Below are positions 34,601 through 44,700 of a stretch of 64,000 nt of DNA, piece by piece. Each line of letters begins with the position of its first letter. Within the stretch, counting starts at the first letter, position 1. Below the pieces are notes generated by a model, which saw only the letters and a list, made by a program, of their open reading frames with translations, searched no databases and had not been told where the DNA came from. Made by a program: the position numbers and the translations under genes. The stretch lies in NCBI RefSeq assembly GCF_947507565.1, contig NC_089176.1, positions 1,674,001 to 1,738,000 of the forward strand. Reading direction: 5' to 3'. Source of the stretch: Oscarella lobularis. Taxonomy: Eukaryota; Porifera; Homoscleromorpha; Homosclerophorida; Oscarellidae.

Positions 34601-37600
34601 GATGAAGGGCGCGTGGAAGTGAACGTAAACGGCGAGTGGGGAACGGTGTGTGACGATTATTGGGATTTGAACGACGCCAACGTGGTCTGTCGCCAATTGG
34701 ACTTGGGAAACGCCGTCGAGCGTACGTGCTGCGCTCGGTTCGGCAGGGGAAGCGGACCAATTTGGCTTGACAGCGTCGGCTGCAGCGGAACGGAGGAGAG
34801 TCTCGATCAGTGCAGATTGAACGGTTGGGGTATTCACGACTGTTCTCATAAAGAAGATGCCGGCGTTGTTTGCCAAGGTAGAGAAATTTACTTCTCTAGT
34901 GTAGTTTTTGTTCAGTTTGCACTCCATAGGAAATAAGTGTCCGTATTTGAGATCCGTCAGAAACGGGGTTCGATCAACGACTTCACGTTCATTTGGAACA
35001 GTTGTTTACTACTCTTGCAATGACGGCTATCGACTCATCGGCGAACAGACGTTAACGTGCTATACGGACAGAAGTTGGAGCGCAAGTTTGCCTTTTTGCC
35101 AGGGTAAGTGTACCTGCAACGATGCTTCTTCTCATTGCTATGCACTCAAGACATAAACGAATGCAACGATTTTCCGTGTCGAAATGGCGGAACGTGCTCA
35201 AATTTAGCAGGAAGTTTTTCTTGCACGTGCACAGCATACTATGTAGGCTCTCTTTGCGAAGAAGGTATTTATAACATTTTGATTTTTTTTTCTTTTTGCA
35301 TTTTTACTGTTTTGCAGATGCTGGTCCCTTGTACCCGCATGGCCTTAATCGAGGCGATCGATCCATGCCACGCTATGACGATGGCGCGTCAGAACCCATT
35401 TCTCTTCCCAACTGCTTTCCCTTTGGCCGAAAAAAGCACCACTCGGCTTACGCAAGGAGGGTGTTGCATGCTTTTGCTTTGTACAAATACGTTCTATTTT
35501 TTTTTCAGATCTCTACCAATGGGCTTGTGTCGTTTGATCATCCCTTCACTAATTTTGCTCCTCGCGTCTTTCCAGGCGATACGTTTGCTTCAATTGTCGC
35601 TCCATTTTGGGGCGACGTCGACATTCGTCTTGACGGCGACATTTTCTATCACGTTTATGACGACCCTTCGTCGCCGTTCATTGAACGAGCTGCTATCGAG
35701 CTAAGAGACTTTATAGGATCTGAGTTTCGACCAACGTGGATTCTTGTTGTTACATGGGTCGGCGTTCCCAACTACCCAGATGGGTCTTTCTACTTTCGAA
35801 GCTCGGAAAGAATAAGAGTAAGACCAGGACGCGTTTTAGTCGATGTTCAATGTAGTCTTTGCTCTTTCTAGCGCAATACCTTTCAAGTCGTCATTGCCAC
35901 AAACGAATTCCACTCGTACGGTCTATTCAATTATCCTCTTGGAGGCCTAGAATGGGCTGGTCGTCATCATTTCGGTGTAGTCGGGTACATGACGGACGAC
36001 TCTCACGTAATTCACAACCACTACCTCGCTGGAAGCGAGTCTATTGTCTTCGTTTCGGACTTTTCTCATACATCAAACGTCGGGAGGCGAGGTCGTTATC
36101 TCGCTCGCCTTTCCACGTCTTGCAATCCTTGCATAGCCATAACTCTGTGCTTACAGTGGTACAAAAACGATACTTTGAACGAAGGATTGTTCCCATTGTG
36201 GACCCAGTTTTCCTCTCCATGTCCGTGCACTTTCGACCAAGCGTTTCTCTCCGGAATTTACTCGTTTCATTCTCGGACCCCGACATCGATTTGTTTTGCA
36301 GCAATATTTCCTGGTAGGTTTGGCGAACAGACGAAGTGCTGCTACGCGCAGACGTTATTCTTCTTTGGTCTCTCGGGCGGCTCGTTGCTCCTCGGTCCTC
36401 CCTTGGGCGGCACCGCTCATCGTTATCACCCGTGGATAAACGGACTAGAACACTGGAGGTCTGACATTGTGCCCTTTCAGCATTGCTGTGTCGATTCGAG
36501 TCTCTGTCATCTCTACTTTGAACGACGTCCTTCCATTGACTGTTCTAATTTCCTGCCTTCTTTCTTTGCAATCGGTCGCGGCGATCCGCACGTAAAAACG
36601 CTCGACGGTCGCGACTACACGTTTAACGGCCTCGGCGAGTACATGATCTTCAAGTCAGTCGACGACAGCTTCGTGTTTCAAGGACGAACTCAGTTAGTGA
36701 ACGGGTCAACAGCAGCGTCGTTTTCCGCTTTCGCTGCAGGTGCCTTTGCGCCGTCGGGCAGTTTTACTACATCTTCTCTCGATTCGACCGTCGTTCACGT
36801 TGAGTTGGCCAACAACAGTTCACTTCGAATTTGGGCTTGTTGCTATTCGGCTGCTAATGATTTGCTGACGGAGAGTCGTTCGACTTTTGGAGAGACTTGG
36901 CGTGATATAACTTCGGAAGTTTTTGATTTGGTGGTCAACGAAGGAATTCTTCCTCTTCGCAATGTTGTGCTCTCACGAAAAATGAACAGCACCGTTGAAC
37001 TTTCGTTTTCATCTGGAATTTCGTTGGAGGTTCAGCAACAAGGCCGATTACTCACCTTTGTCATTTCGGCACCAGAAAAGTTGAAAGGATTGACAAAAGG
37101 TCTTCTAGGTCGTTGGGACGACGACGAGACTAACGATTTTGTCAGTCGTTCCGGAATAGAAATATTAATCAATTCTACGAATCGAGATATTCACAATCAG
37201 TTTGGGCAAACTTGTGAGTCATGGCCACCTTGATTTTTTCCGCTTTATCGCTCTTTTTTCAACAGGGCAAATATCTCGAGAGGAATCTCTCTTCTATTAC
37301 AAAGCTGGCGAAAACGTTGAAATGTTTTCGGTTCCTGATCACGTGCCTAGTTTCGCTGACGAGCTGCTGCAGCAAGCTACGCGTCAGCAGCAAGACCTGT
37401 GCAACGACGATCCTTCGTGTCTCTTCGATCTTCTCGAAACTAACGATCCTTCTATTGCATTGGGAACGCTTCGATCGGCTCAGAATGTTGCAGCGGCCAC
37501 TGCATCCATGGGTAAGGCGACGTCGTTTAACTTTGCATCGTTGTTTTTTAATCAATTTATTTAGCTAATAGGCCACCGAAAATGACAGGCAATGACGTGT

Positions 37601-39042
37601 TGCTGGCCACACTTGGAGTGGCGTCCATATACAACTTTTCTGTTTTTGACAACGATTCGTACACGGTTAGGGTCGAAGGGTTGACGCCTTCACAAGCTGA
37701 CTATAGGATCAATGAAATTGGAGACGGTCTTTATCATTTATCGTGGACACCATCATCGATTGGTCCAGTCAATTTTGTTCTTGTGGCTAACGATTCAAAC
37801 GGTGCCGAAAGTCAGCTTGAACCACTGACCAGGCTCTGTGCTTGTGCTCTTTCCAAAGGAGCTGTATGTAATGAAAGTGAAAGCGACGGCGGCGAGGAAA
37901 GATTTGTACTAGATGACTGTGACTGCGGGCAAGGTTTGTAGGAATCACTTTTATTTATCATCGGGGTGCAGATGGGTTCTTTTTCAGGCTGGGAAGGTTT
38001 GCTGTGCGACATTGATGAGGACGGCTGCGTAGATGCTGGCTGTCCCGACGGCACCAATTGCACAGACGTACCTGCTCCAGGAATTGGTGCCTACTGCAGC
38101 AGTGATTGCCCTCTTGGCACAGAACTATTTGAAGGAAAATGCGAAGGTGACTCTCTAATACTGGCAGCGCAAATGATCGATTAGTAGTCGACTAATGATT
38201 CTCCTATTTGCAGATATAAACGAGTGTGAGTCCAGCTTGACCTTGTCAAATTGCAGTCACATCTGCTTGGATGATACTCCATTTTTTCATTGCGAGTGCT
38301 ACAGCGGGTTTCTATTGAATCCCGACGGACGCACTTGCTCAGGTACCTGACAGACGTCATAAATGCGTCAGGTATACAGTGACTACGACAATTTTTATGT
38401 CTACAGACGTCGATGAGTGCGCCCATTCAGCAGCGGTTTGCCATCAAGCCTGTCTGAATACGAACGGTTCTTTCGAATGTCAGTGCAATCCAGGATTTGC
38501 ATTAGAGTCAAACAACGTGACATGTCGTCGTAAGTCTCCTATACTTACCGACTATTGAATCATCTGGATTTCAGCCACTCTCAATTGCTCGGGAAGCAAT
38601 CCTTGCGAGCAAGTGTGTTTCAAGAACACGACGTCAGGCGCCGAAGATTGCGCTTGTTGGCCAAGCTATGCACTCGACTCAAACAATGAAACATGTTCCG
38701 GTTTGAATAATCTCTAAATCTAGACAAATTCCTACTTATTGCGTGTGATTTAGACATCAACGAATGCATCCTGAATATCGACAACTGTCAGCAGTTGTGC
38801 ATTAATGTCGATGGAAGATATAGCTGCGATTGCCGAAGTGGATTTAACTTGGCTGGCTTGTCAACGTGCGAAGGTGCGTAACTGCTGCAAGCATGCATGC
38901 CTTTAATCAGAGTGTTATCTCTGAATTCTTGATGATGTCTAGACGTAAACGAATGCTTGAGTTCGACCCCTTGCTCTTTTGACGGCGAACTTTGTTCAAA
39001 CTTTCCTGGCTGGTTCAATTGTTCGTGTCCTTTTGGTACAGT
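28533..39042 (+). CDS. Gene B: giant secreted/adhesion protein with FAM171-like, sushi, EGF, SRCR, NIDO, AMOP, VWD domains; 3' end lost
   Basis: About 45 exons encode a signal peptide, Thr-rich linker, FAM171/CILP-like domain, sushi, about 16 EGF, two sushi, two SRCR, sushi, EGF, NIDO, AMOP, VWD, an E-set-like region and six EGF-type modules. The MUC4/SUSD2/Mesh core suggests a role in adhesion or barrier recognition at the cell surface. It is a paralogue of gene A, and NIDO-AMOP-VWD and the flanking exons match one for one. Frames are clean except a one-base shift in an A6T5 run near 30835 and a defective EGF exon near 33030. The last exon runs into a satellite array, so the part homologous to gene A 10250-16762, including the membrane anchor, is missing. 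As it stands the product would be secreted or truncated. Confidence 0.8.
28621..29096 (+). other. Gene B intron 1, GC-AG type
   Basis: The donor reads AG|GCAAGT, the exact consensus of GC-AG introns, and the acceptor is ATTTAG at 29091-29096. Joining gives an open frame into the Thr-rich linker. Gene C has the same GC donor at the same point after its signal peptide. At 476 nt it is much longer than the other introns of the gene. Confidence 0.72.
29097..30650 (+). other. Gene B: Thr-rich linker, FAM171/CILP-like domain, sushi
   Basis: 29097-29203 encodes a Thr/Pro/Glu-rich linker. 29261-29488 and 29544-30391 encode a region whose end shows [22 protein letters not shown] and then [14 protein letters not shown]. 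This is the pattern I associate with the extracellular part of FAM171 and with CILP. Exon 30461-30650 is a sushi module ending [11 protein letters not shown]. All parts read in one frame with proper phases, including an acceptor TTAGAG|AA at 29543. Confidence 0.72.
30697..33566 (+). other. Gene B: long EGF array, fifteen exons
   Basis: Fifteen phase-1 exons start near 30697, 30954, 31137, 31488, 31653, 31825, 31997, 32167, 32336, 32518, 32688, 32857, 33022, 33190 and 33358. Each holds an EGF (DIDECxSxPCxNGGTC...), and most begin with the calcium-binding D-I/V-D/N-E motif. The first exon shifts frame at an A6T5 run. The 33022 exon has lost one base and its first Cys. The 33358 exon fuses two EGFs, with the end of the first missing. 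Arrays of this type form rod-like spacers and ligand-binding surfaces. Confidence 0.88.
33618..35263 (+). other. Gene B: sushi, two SRCR domains, sushi, EGF
   Basis: Sushi exons begin near 33618 and 33841. SRCR1 (about 34075-34380) reads [17 protein letters not shown] with [17 protein letters not shown] and [13 protein letters not shown]2 (34561-34878) has the same motifs ([23 protein letters not shown]). A sushi at 34931 and an EGF at 35148 follow. Gene A has no SRCR domains. SRCR domains are common in sponge receptors and in scavenger receptors, where they bind polyanions and microbes. Confidence 0.88.
35318..36575 (+). other. Gene B: NIDO and AMOP domains
   Basis: NIDO exons at 35318, 35511 and 35873 show [39 protein letters not shown] and [10 protein letters not shown] without stops. 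AMOP begins at [16 protein letters not shown] and contains [34 protein letters not shown]. The order and exon borders match gene A, which makes gene B the reference for reading gene A lesions. Confidence 0.9.
36576..37934 (+). other. Gene B: VWD domain and downstream region
   Basis: [21 protein letters not shown] opens the VWD domain and [14 protein letters not shown] closes it (about 36580-37213). Exon 37266-37511 ([20 protein letters not shown]) is the conserved post-VWD segment. Exon 37565-37934 is the E-set-like segment ending with an acidic Cys-rich stretch ([16 protein letters not shown]). Confidence 0.88.
37988..39042 (+). other. Gene B: distal EGF-type exons, ending at the satellite
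   Basis: Six exons start near 37988, 38216, 38407, 38575, 38755 and 38942. The first five align one for one with gene A 9165-9855 and 9925. The sixth ([12 protein letters not shown]...NCSCPFGT) corresponds to the gene A exon at 10108, but its last third is replaced by satellite sequence at about 39043, where the frame reads on to a stop at 39099. Confidence 0.82.
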
Positions 39043-40545
39043 GCATCATGCCGCTGATATGGCCTCCCGTAGTGTGAAAGGGCAGGGAACTCCAAATTGA
39101 AAACTCCTATTAGAGACTCAGTTCCTAACTCTGACTTGAATATTAGTATTAGACAGCAGTCTCTGACTCCGGCTTGATTATTTCTGTTATATAAACAGTC
39201 GATCCCTAGCTCCAGCTTCATTATTTCTGTGTTACAGTATTAGCGTTGGCATATTACCCATATTAATTAACCTCTGGAGGACAGAACTTCCATCAATGAG
39301 AGCCGGAGTCAGATAAAAGGTCCTCAGATACCCAGTCCCTAGCTAACTCCGTCCCAATCAAATCTATTAGATACTCAGTCCCTAACTCCGGTTTTAATAA
39401 ATAGATACTCCAGTAGTTCCTGATCGACTCTTGCTTGATTATTTCTGTTATCAAAACAGTCCCTAACTCCAGGTACTCGCCTCTAGGCACAAACACCCTG
39501 ATAAATTATTATAGGAGGGAAGGCTAGCAGTCAAGGTCTTACTAATAGCTTTCCCTCTTCTAAAAGTTCTCCTTCCCTGCGGTGAATATGCATCATGCAT
39601 ATAGACCGCTTATATGGCCTCCCGTAGTGTGAGAAACGCATAGGGGAACAAAAAGAAGAAAGGACAGGGAACTCCAATTTGACAGTTCCTATTAGACACT
39701 CAGTTCCTAACTCCGACTTGAATATTTCTATTAGAAATCAGTCTCTGACTCCTGCTTGAATATTCCTGTTATATAAACAGTCGATTCCTTGCTCCAGCTG
39801 TGTTATTAGCGTTGGTTACACTACTGCATGCACTACGGGAAGGTCCACACGCATATTAACCTCTGGGGGAGAGAACTTCCAGCAATGAGAGCCGGAGTCA
39901 GAAAAAAGAGACACGAACGTCCTCAGATATACATTCCCTATAACTCCGGCCCAATGAAGTCTATCAGATACTCAGTCCCCAACTCCAGCTTTATTCGATA
40001 GACACTCCAGTAGTCCCTAGCTTCATTATTTCTGTCACTAATACCGTCCCCTAACTCCAGGTACTCGTCTCCAGACACAATCACCCTGTCCATAAATCAT
40101 TATAGGAGGGAAGGTCTCTACTTGACAATTCCTATTAGATACTCAGTTCCTAACCGTGACTTGACTATTTCTATTAGAAATCGGTGTCTGGCTCCGGATT
40201 GATTATTTCTGTTATCTAAACAGTCGATCCCTAACTCCAGCTTCAATCTGTGATATTAGCGTTGGTTACACAACGGCCTGCACTACGGGAAAGTCCATAC
40301 GCATGTTTAACCTTTAACTTTCAGCAATGAGAGCCGGAGTCAGAAAAAAGGTCCTCAGATACCCAGTCCCTAACTCCGGCCCAATCAAATCTATCTCAGT
40401 CCCTAACTCCGGCTTCATTAAATAGATACTCCAGTAGTCCCTGACTCTAGCTCGATTATTTATTGTTATCAAAACAGTTCCGAACTCCAGGTACTCGCCT
40501 CAAGGCACAAACACCCGGATAAATTATTATAAGAGGGAAGGCCTC
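39043..40545. repeat. Tandem satellite, about three copies of a 0.45-0.58 kb unit
   Basis: Copies begin near 39043, 39590 and 40110. Each starts with CCTCCCGTAGTGTGA or its degenerate form and contains many short copies of CCTAACTCCGG/CCTAACTCCAG, GATACTCAGTCCC and GATTATTTCTGTTAT. Each ends near ATTATAGGAGGGAAGG. It is therefore a satellite with internal sub-repeats. It replaces the 3' end of gene B. No coding potential is supported. Confidence 0.85.
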
Positions 40546-41188
40546 TAGAGGCTTGGAGAAAATCTAATTTTTGCGTATTTGTCAGTACGACGGTCCTACA
40601 AAATAAGTAGCATTTTCCTGGTCGATTAAAAGCAAAACGGTGCAGTACCTATGAGCGGCAGTCCAATTTTTATTAGAACCGGCTAAGTAAATAACTCGGT
40701 ATTTATTACATGGTCGCATCCCTCTAAAAGGCAACGGTGGGACACCGAGAAGCGCGGGAGAGGGACGTAAATAAATCGGCGAGAAAACGCGCCCAGAGGT
40801 GATGACGCAAAGAATGACGTCATCGCCACCCTAGACTAAAACAGACGAAACGAAACGCCACCGTCGCGCAACGCTATCGAAAGCATACTTCGAAGCGTTT
40901 CGAAGCTAAGAGCGGAACGACTTTGCGCGGTTGACGTCGTCAAACAGTCTTAGCTCTTCGCACCGCACGTGACGGTGACGTCGAGTGACGTCGTGCGCGG
41001 GATCCCGGGGACCCCGACGAAGACGCTTCTATAGAAATGTCACGATTTTCGTCGCACGGCGGCGGAAGCGGTTCGCGCACGGCCGTCGCGCGCGCGAACG
41101 AAGAAATTTGAAGCGAAGCTTAGAGTTACTCGCGCCGTATTTAACGCGCGGTAGGCCGTGACGTCTTTTTCATTTTAGTAGTGTAGAC
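40546..41188. promoter_or_regulatory. CpG-rich block with CRE-type sites
   Basis: Between about 40740 and 41180 the sequence is rich in CpG and contains TGACGTCA (40815-40822) and further TGACGTC matches near 40932, 40977, 40987 and 41158, plus CACGTGACG near 40967. Such clusters are known CREB/ATF-type promoter elements in animals. The nearest downstream gene is the ankyrin-ROCO gene, so this may be its promoter. A short frame from ATG 41038 (about 24 codons) is not convincing as a gene. Confidence 0.5.
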
Positions 41189-41288
41189 GCAGTGGCTATT
41201 GTTACGACAGTCGTTCTAGCGCACTATAGCCACTATAGCCGCAGTCTAGCATTATAAAGTCATCCGATAACGTCAGGTATCCAGGGAT

Positions 41289-41431
41289 GCCGCGATAGCT
41301 CAACGGGCAGGGGGGGGGTGCTGTGGGACGACCGGATGCATGAACCACGGGGCACGTGACGGGATCAGAGGTTCGATTCCCAATGCGTGCTGCCTTTTTT
41401 TTCTTTTTTTTTCTTTTTTTTTCTTTTTTTC
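41289..41431 (+). repeat. tRNA-derived SINE or degenerate tRNA with T-rich tail
   Basis: GATAGCTCAACGGGCAG resembles a pol III A box, and GGTTCGATTCC (41370-41380) is a perfect B box. T-runs from 41395 would terminate transcription. The acceptor ends do not pair, and an oversized G-rich stretch sits where the D loop should be, so this is not a working tRNA. Confidence 0.6.
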
Positions 41432-41470
41432 TCTGTACCTAAGCAGCGATATACGATCACCCGCGACTGT

Positions 41471-41551
41471 GGCTTAACCGCCCGTAGCATGGTGGTTCCA
41501 GGGGGGCGAAGCCCCCCTCTGCGACCTATGGCTCATTGGGGCGGTTAAGCC
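41471..41551. repeat. Nested hairpin
   Basis: The arms GGCTTAACCGCCC (41471-41483) and its complement (41539-41551) surround an inner hairpin GGGGGGCGAAGCCCCCC (41501-41517). The structure lies inside the 41189-41710 element. Confidence 0.65.
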
Positions 41552-41580
41552 CGGAGCGGGGCCGCCACCGATACCAGTAA

Positions 41581-41606
41581 GGTTTAGGGTTAGGGTTGGG
41601 TTAGGT
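41581..41606 (+). repeat. Interstitial telomeric repeat (TTAGGG)n
   Basis: About four TTAGGG-type units, one with an extra G. TTAGGG is the common animal telomere unit. The tract is short and flanked by ordinary sequence, so it is not a chromosome end. Confidence 0.8.
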
Positions 41607-41769
41607 ACATGAATAAAACGCTTTATAAGCTCTCTACTCTATAGTGCGCTAGACTGGCGTAGCAATAGCCTAAGAGGTCCAGTTACGACTGTCGTAACAA
41701 TAGCCACTGCCTAGATATTATCTATGATGGCACGTAATTTCTTCAGGCGTTCTTATTTCTTAGCACCGC

Positions 41770-44700
41770 TTGATGCTACAGTGAAGAAGGTGAGAGAGGT
41801 GGGTGCCTTGTTGCAAAGGTTGCGGACCGCTATTTAGTGGCATCACGGCGAGAAAACGGCGTTGATGAAGGCGTGCCACGAAGGGGCGGTGTCCCAAGTG
41901 AAGGAACTCGTCGCTGAAGGGACGAAGAAGCCGGGTTGGATCAATAGTCACAATGATGTAAACGACAAGAAACAAGAGGGGGTACAAGAGGAACCGGTGT
42001 GCTCACTTCTTTTGTGGCTTTGGGGCGTTAGAAACGTGAAACGGCGCTTCATTTCGGATGTTTGTCGGGAAACGCGGAAATCTGTTCAATTCTCATCGAT
42101 AACGGGGCTTCGATTGAGGCTTCTGATAGCGTTAGTGATGCAGAGCCATATGATACGCGGCCCCGTGACTAGATAGAGATTGGATCTAGAAGGGACGAAG
42201 ACCGTTGCACTGGGCGTGTGAACATGACAAATTGGAAGTAGTCAAATTACTGCTTCAGCGAGGCGCCGAGCTCGAAGCAGCAAAAGAGGAGAAATATTTC
42301 ATTGTAAGCAAATCTGATTAGCCGTTCTAAATAATATTTATTAATTAATTAATAATGTAGAGGTTCATGCATGTAGCAACACCTTTTGTGATATCATCAA
42401 CAGCTGGTAATGTCGAAATTATGAAAATTCTGGTGAGAGCGAGATGCAGAGTGACAGCAGTGGATTATGTATGTTCATGTAATTATTCATTGCATAGTAG
42501 TAATCATGTTTTCTAGCTTGGCTATAATGCATTGCATCTTGCTTCAAGAGGAGGAAGAAAGGAAGCAGTTCATTATTTATTATCTGAAGTTTTTCAAGTC
42601 AAAAATCTACCTGAAGAGGTTTCTTTTCACAAAACATAATAAAAGGAATTTATAATGTTTGTAGTGGGTGTGCACTGTCTTTCATTGCGTCTGTCAAGGC
42701 GGCTTATTTGAAGTGGCAAAGGCGTTTCTAAGAGAGCACGGTTCTCAGATATTGGAACAGAGAGACGAGGCAATCAATAGTCTATTCAAACGTCTTTTGT
42801 TTATTATTGCTTTTAAGTTTGGAATGACGCCATATCTGAGTTGTGTGACGAGTGGCAGTTGGGAATTAATAGAATGGATGCAGAGCAATGGTTGCAATAT
42901 TGCAGTCAGAAATGGGGTTTGAAATTGATGTCACTTCATAGATTGCGTAATTAAGTAACGTAAATTGTGTAGTGGGGAGAGACGGCTCTTCATCTCTGTC
43001 TAATGTGTAGAGACGAGAGCACATTTTTTCGTCTGTTTGAAAAATGTGCAGACCAAATCTCCAAAACCATTTCAAAAGACCAAGTGAGTAGTTGTAATAG
43101 GAAATTACAAAATGTAAGCTATTTTGTTGTAAAATAGGTGTCTTGTGCAGAGAAATGTTTGGAAATCCGCAACGACGTTTGTTGCTATAAAATGAGTAAT
43201 GATTTGTATTGTTGTCAATCTTATTAGAATGGTGAAACGCTTTTCCTATTGGCGTGTAAGAAAGGACTACTAAAAGCGGTTAATTTCCTATTGGAACTGA
43301 ATTGTCGCTGGCAGGCAAGAAACAACGTAATTTGTACGCGATTGTTAGATCAAATGAGTTTTAATTTATGTATTTTGTAGCTGGGAGCATCAGGTCTTCA
43401 TTTGAGTTGTGAAATGGGACACGTGTCAATTGTTGAAGTTCTTTTGAACAAGTGCGAATTTGATCTTGATGAAACTGATGAAGTAGCAATGAATCGGTCA
43501 CAGCATATCATTTTATTGAATTGACGTGAAAATTTTAGATGGACGAGACGGCACTGATGAAAGCTGCCAGAAGTGGGAACGTGATTATTGTTGACATGCT
43601 AATGAAAATGAAGCAGTGGGATTTAGGTCATCGGAATACTGTAAGAGACATAATTGACGCGTAGCGTTTGATAATTTTTGTCTTTCAAAGGCAGACAAAT
43701 CTGTTTTACCTTAGCGTGTAAAGGACGTGAGCCAGGTGCCGATCAAGTGGCGCACTATTTTCTCAATTTTGGCGATGCCAATTTTGTGAGAAGCAGGCTT
43801 TCGAGTGTACTATAAGTACTAGAAGTGATTTAGGATGGCGTTGGTATGCTTATGGCCGCTTGCAGCAACGGTCTTTTGTCAATAGCTGAGCGTCTTTCTG
43901 AGCGTGGCTATTCACTGAATCAACGGAATAAAGTATATGTATTCCAATATCAAGATTGGCTTCTATTGTTAACCATATACCTTTGTATCAGGATAAGCGC
44001 TCATTACTCCATTTGGCATGTGAAAGTCGGCAGTTGGAAGTTGCCCACTTTCTCATCGAGCACAAAGTGGACTTGGACGTAGTAGATGACGTCAGTTCAT
44101 TAGAAAGAAATCGACACGCTCTTTCTAATAAAAGTTTTAGAAGGGATATACCGCATTGGCATATGCGTGTCAACGTGGACTGTTTAGCATAGTCAAGTGT
44201 CTGAAGCAGAAGGGCTGTTCTTTGACTGTGAAAACGAAGCGGGAAGTGAGGCTTTGTTCTGATGAAAGTTGAATCATTGAAAGTGTCTATAGGGTCAGAG
44301 TTTGTTACATTTGTGCTGTGGCGGAATCGGAAATTTAAACGTGGCAGAGTTCCTTGTGGAAATTGATGAATATATTCATTTGAGTGATAATGTAATAATT
44401 TAACTTGTTGTTGTAAAATAAGATATAATAATATATATTAGTACGGACAAACACCAATAATTCTGGCATGTGAGAAAGGCAATCTTGCGATTGTTGAATA
44501 TCTTCTTCATCGTCAACCTTCTCTAGCAGTCACTACAGAAAAGGCACGGAGTTTCATTACTATCTCTTTTGTTTTATTTTGGATTTTAGCGAGGAACGAC
44601 GTTGTTGCAGTTGTCAATATTCCTTGGGTACGGCAAGCGTGTCAAATTATTTGATTGGTATTGTCTCCAACGAGTATTTAAATAGAGGCTTGGTAAGTTG

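Larger units (their letters stand above)
41189..41710. mobile_element. Small inverted-repeat element carrying a SINE and telomeric repeat
   Basis: Perfect 26-bp inverted ends (GCAGTGGCTATTGTTACGAC... at 41189-41214 and its complement at 41685-41710) enclose 522 bp. A second, weaker inverted pair (CTAGCGCACTATAG) lies just inside. No clear target-site duplication is seen and no protein is encoded. The ends resemble hAT-type termini only loosely. Confidence 0.65.

Noticed and set aside
41289-41393. Functional tRNA gene
   Set aside because: The A and B boxes are present, but the acceptor arms do not pair and the D-loop region is far too long and G-rich; it is better read as a SINE or relic.
41581-41606. 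Chromosome end
   Set aside because: The telomeric tract is only about 26 bp and continues into normal sequence on both sides.
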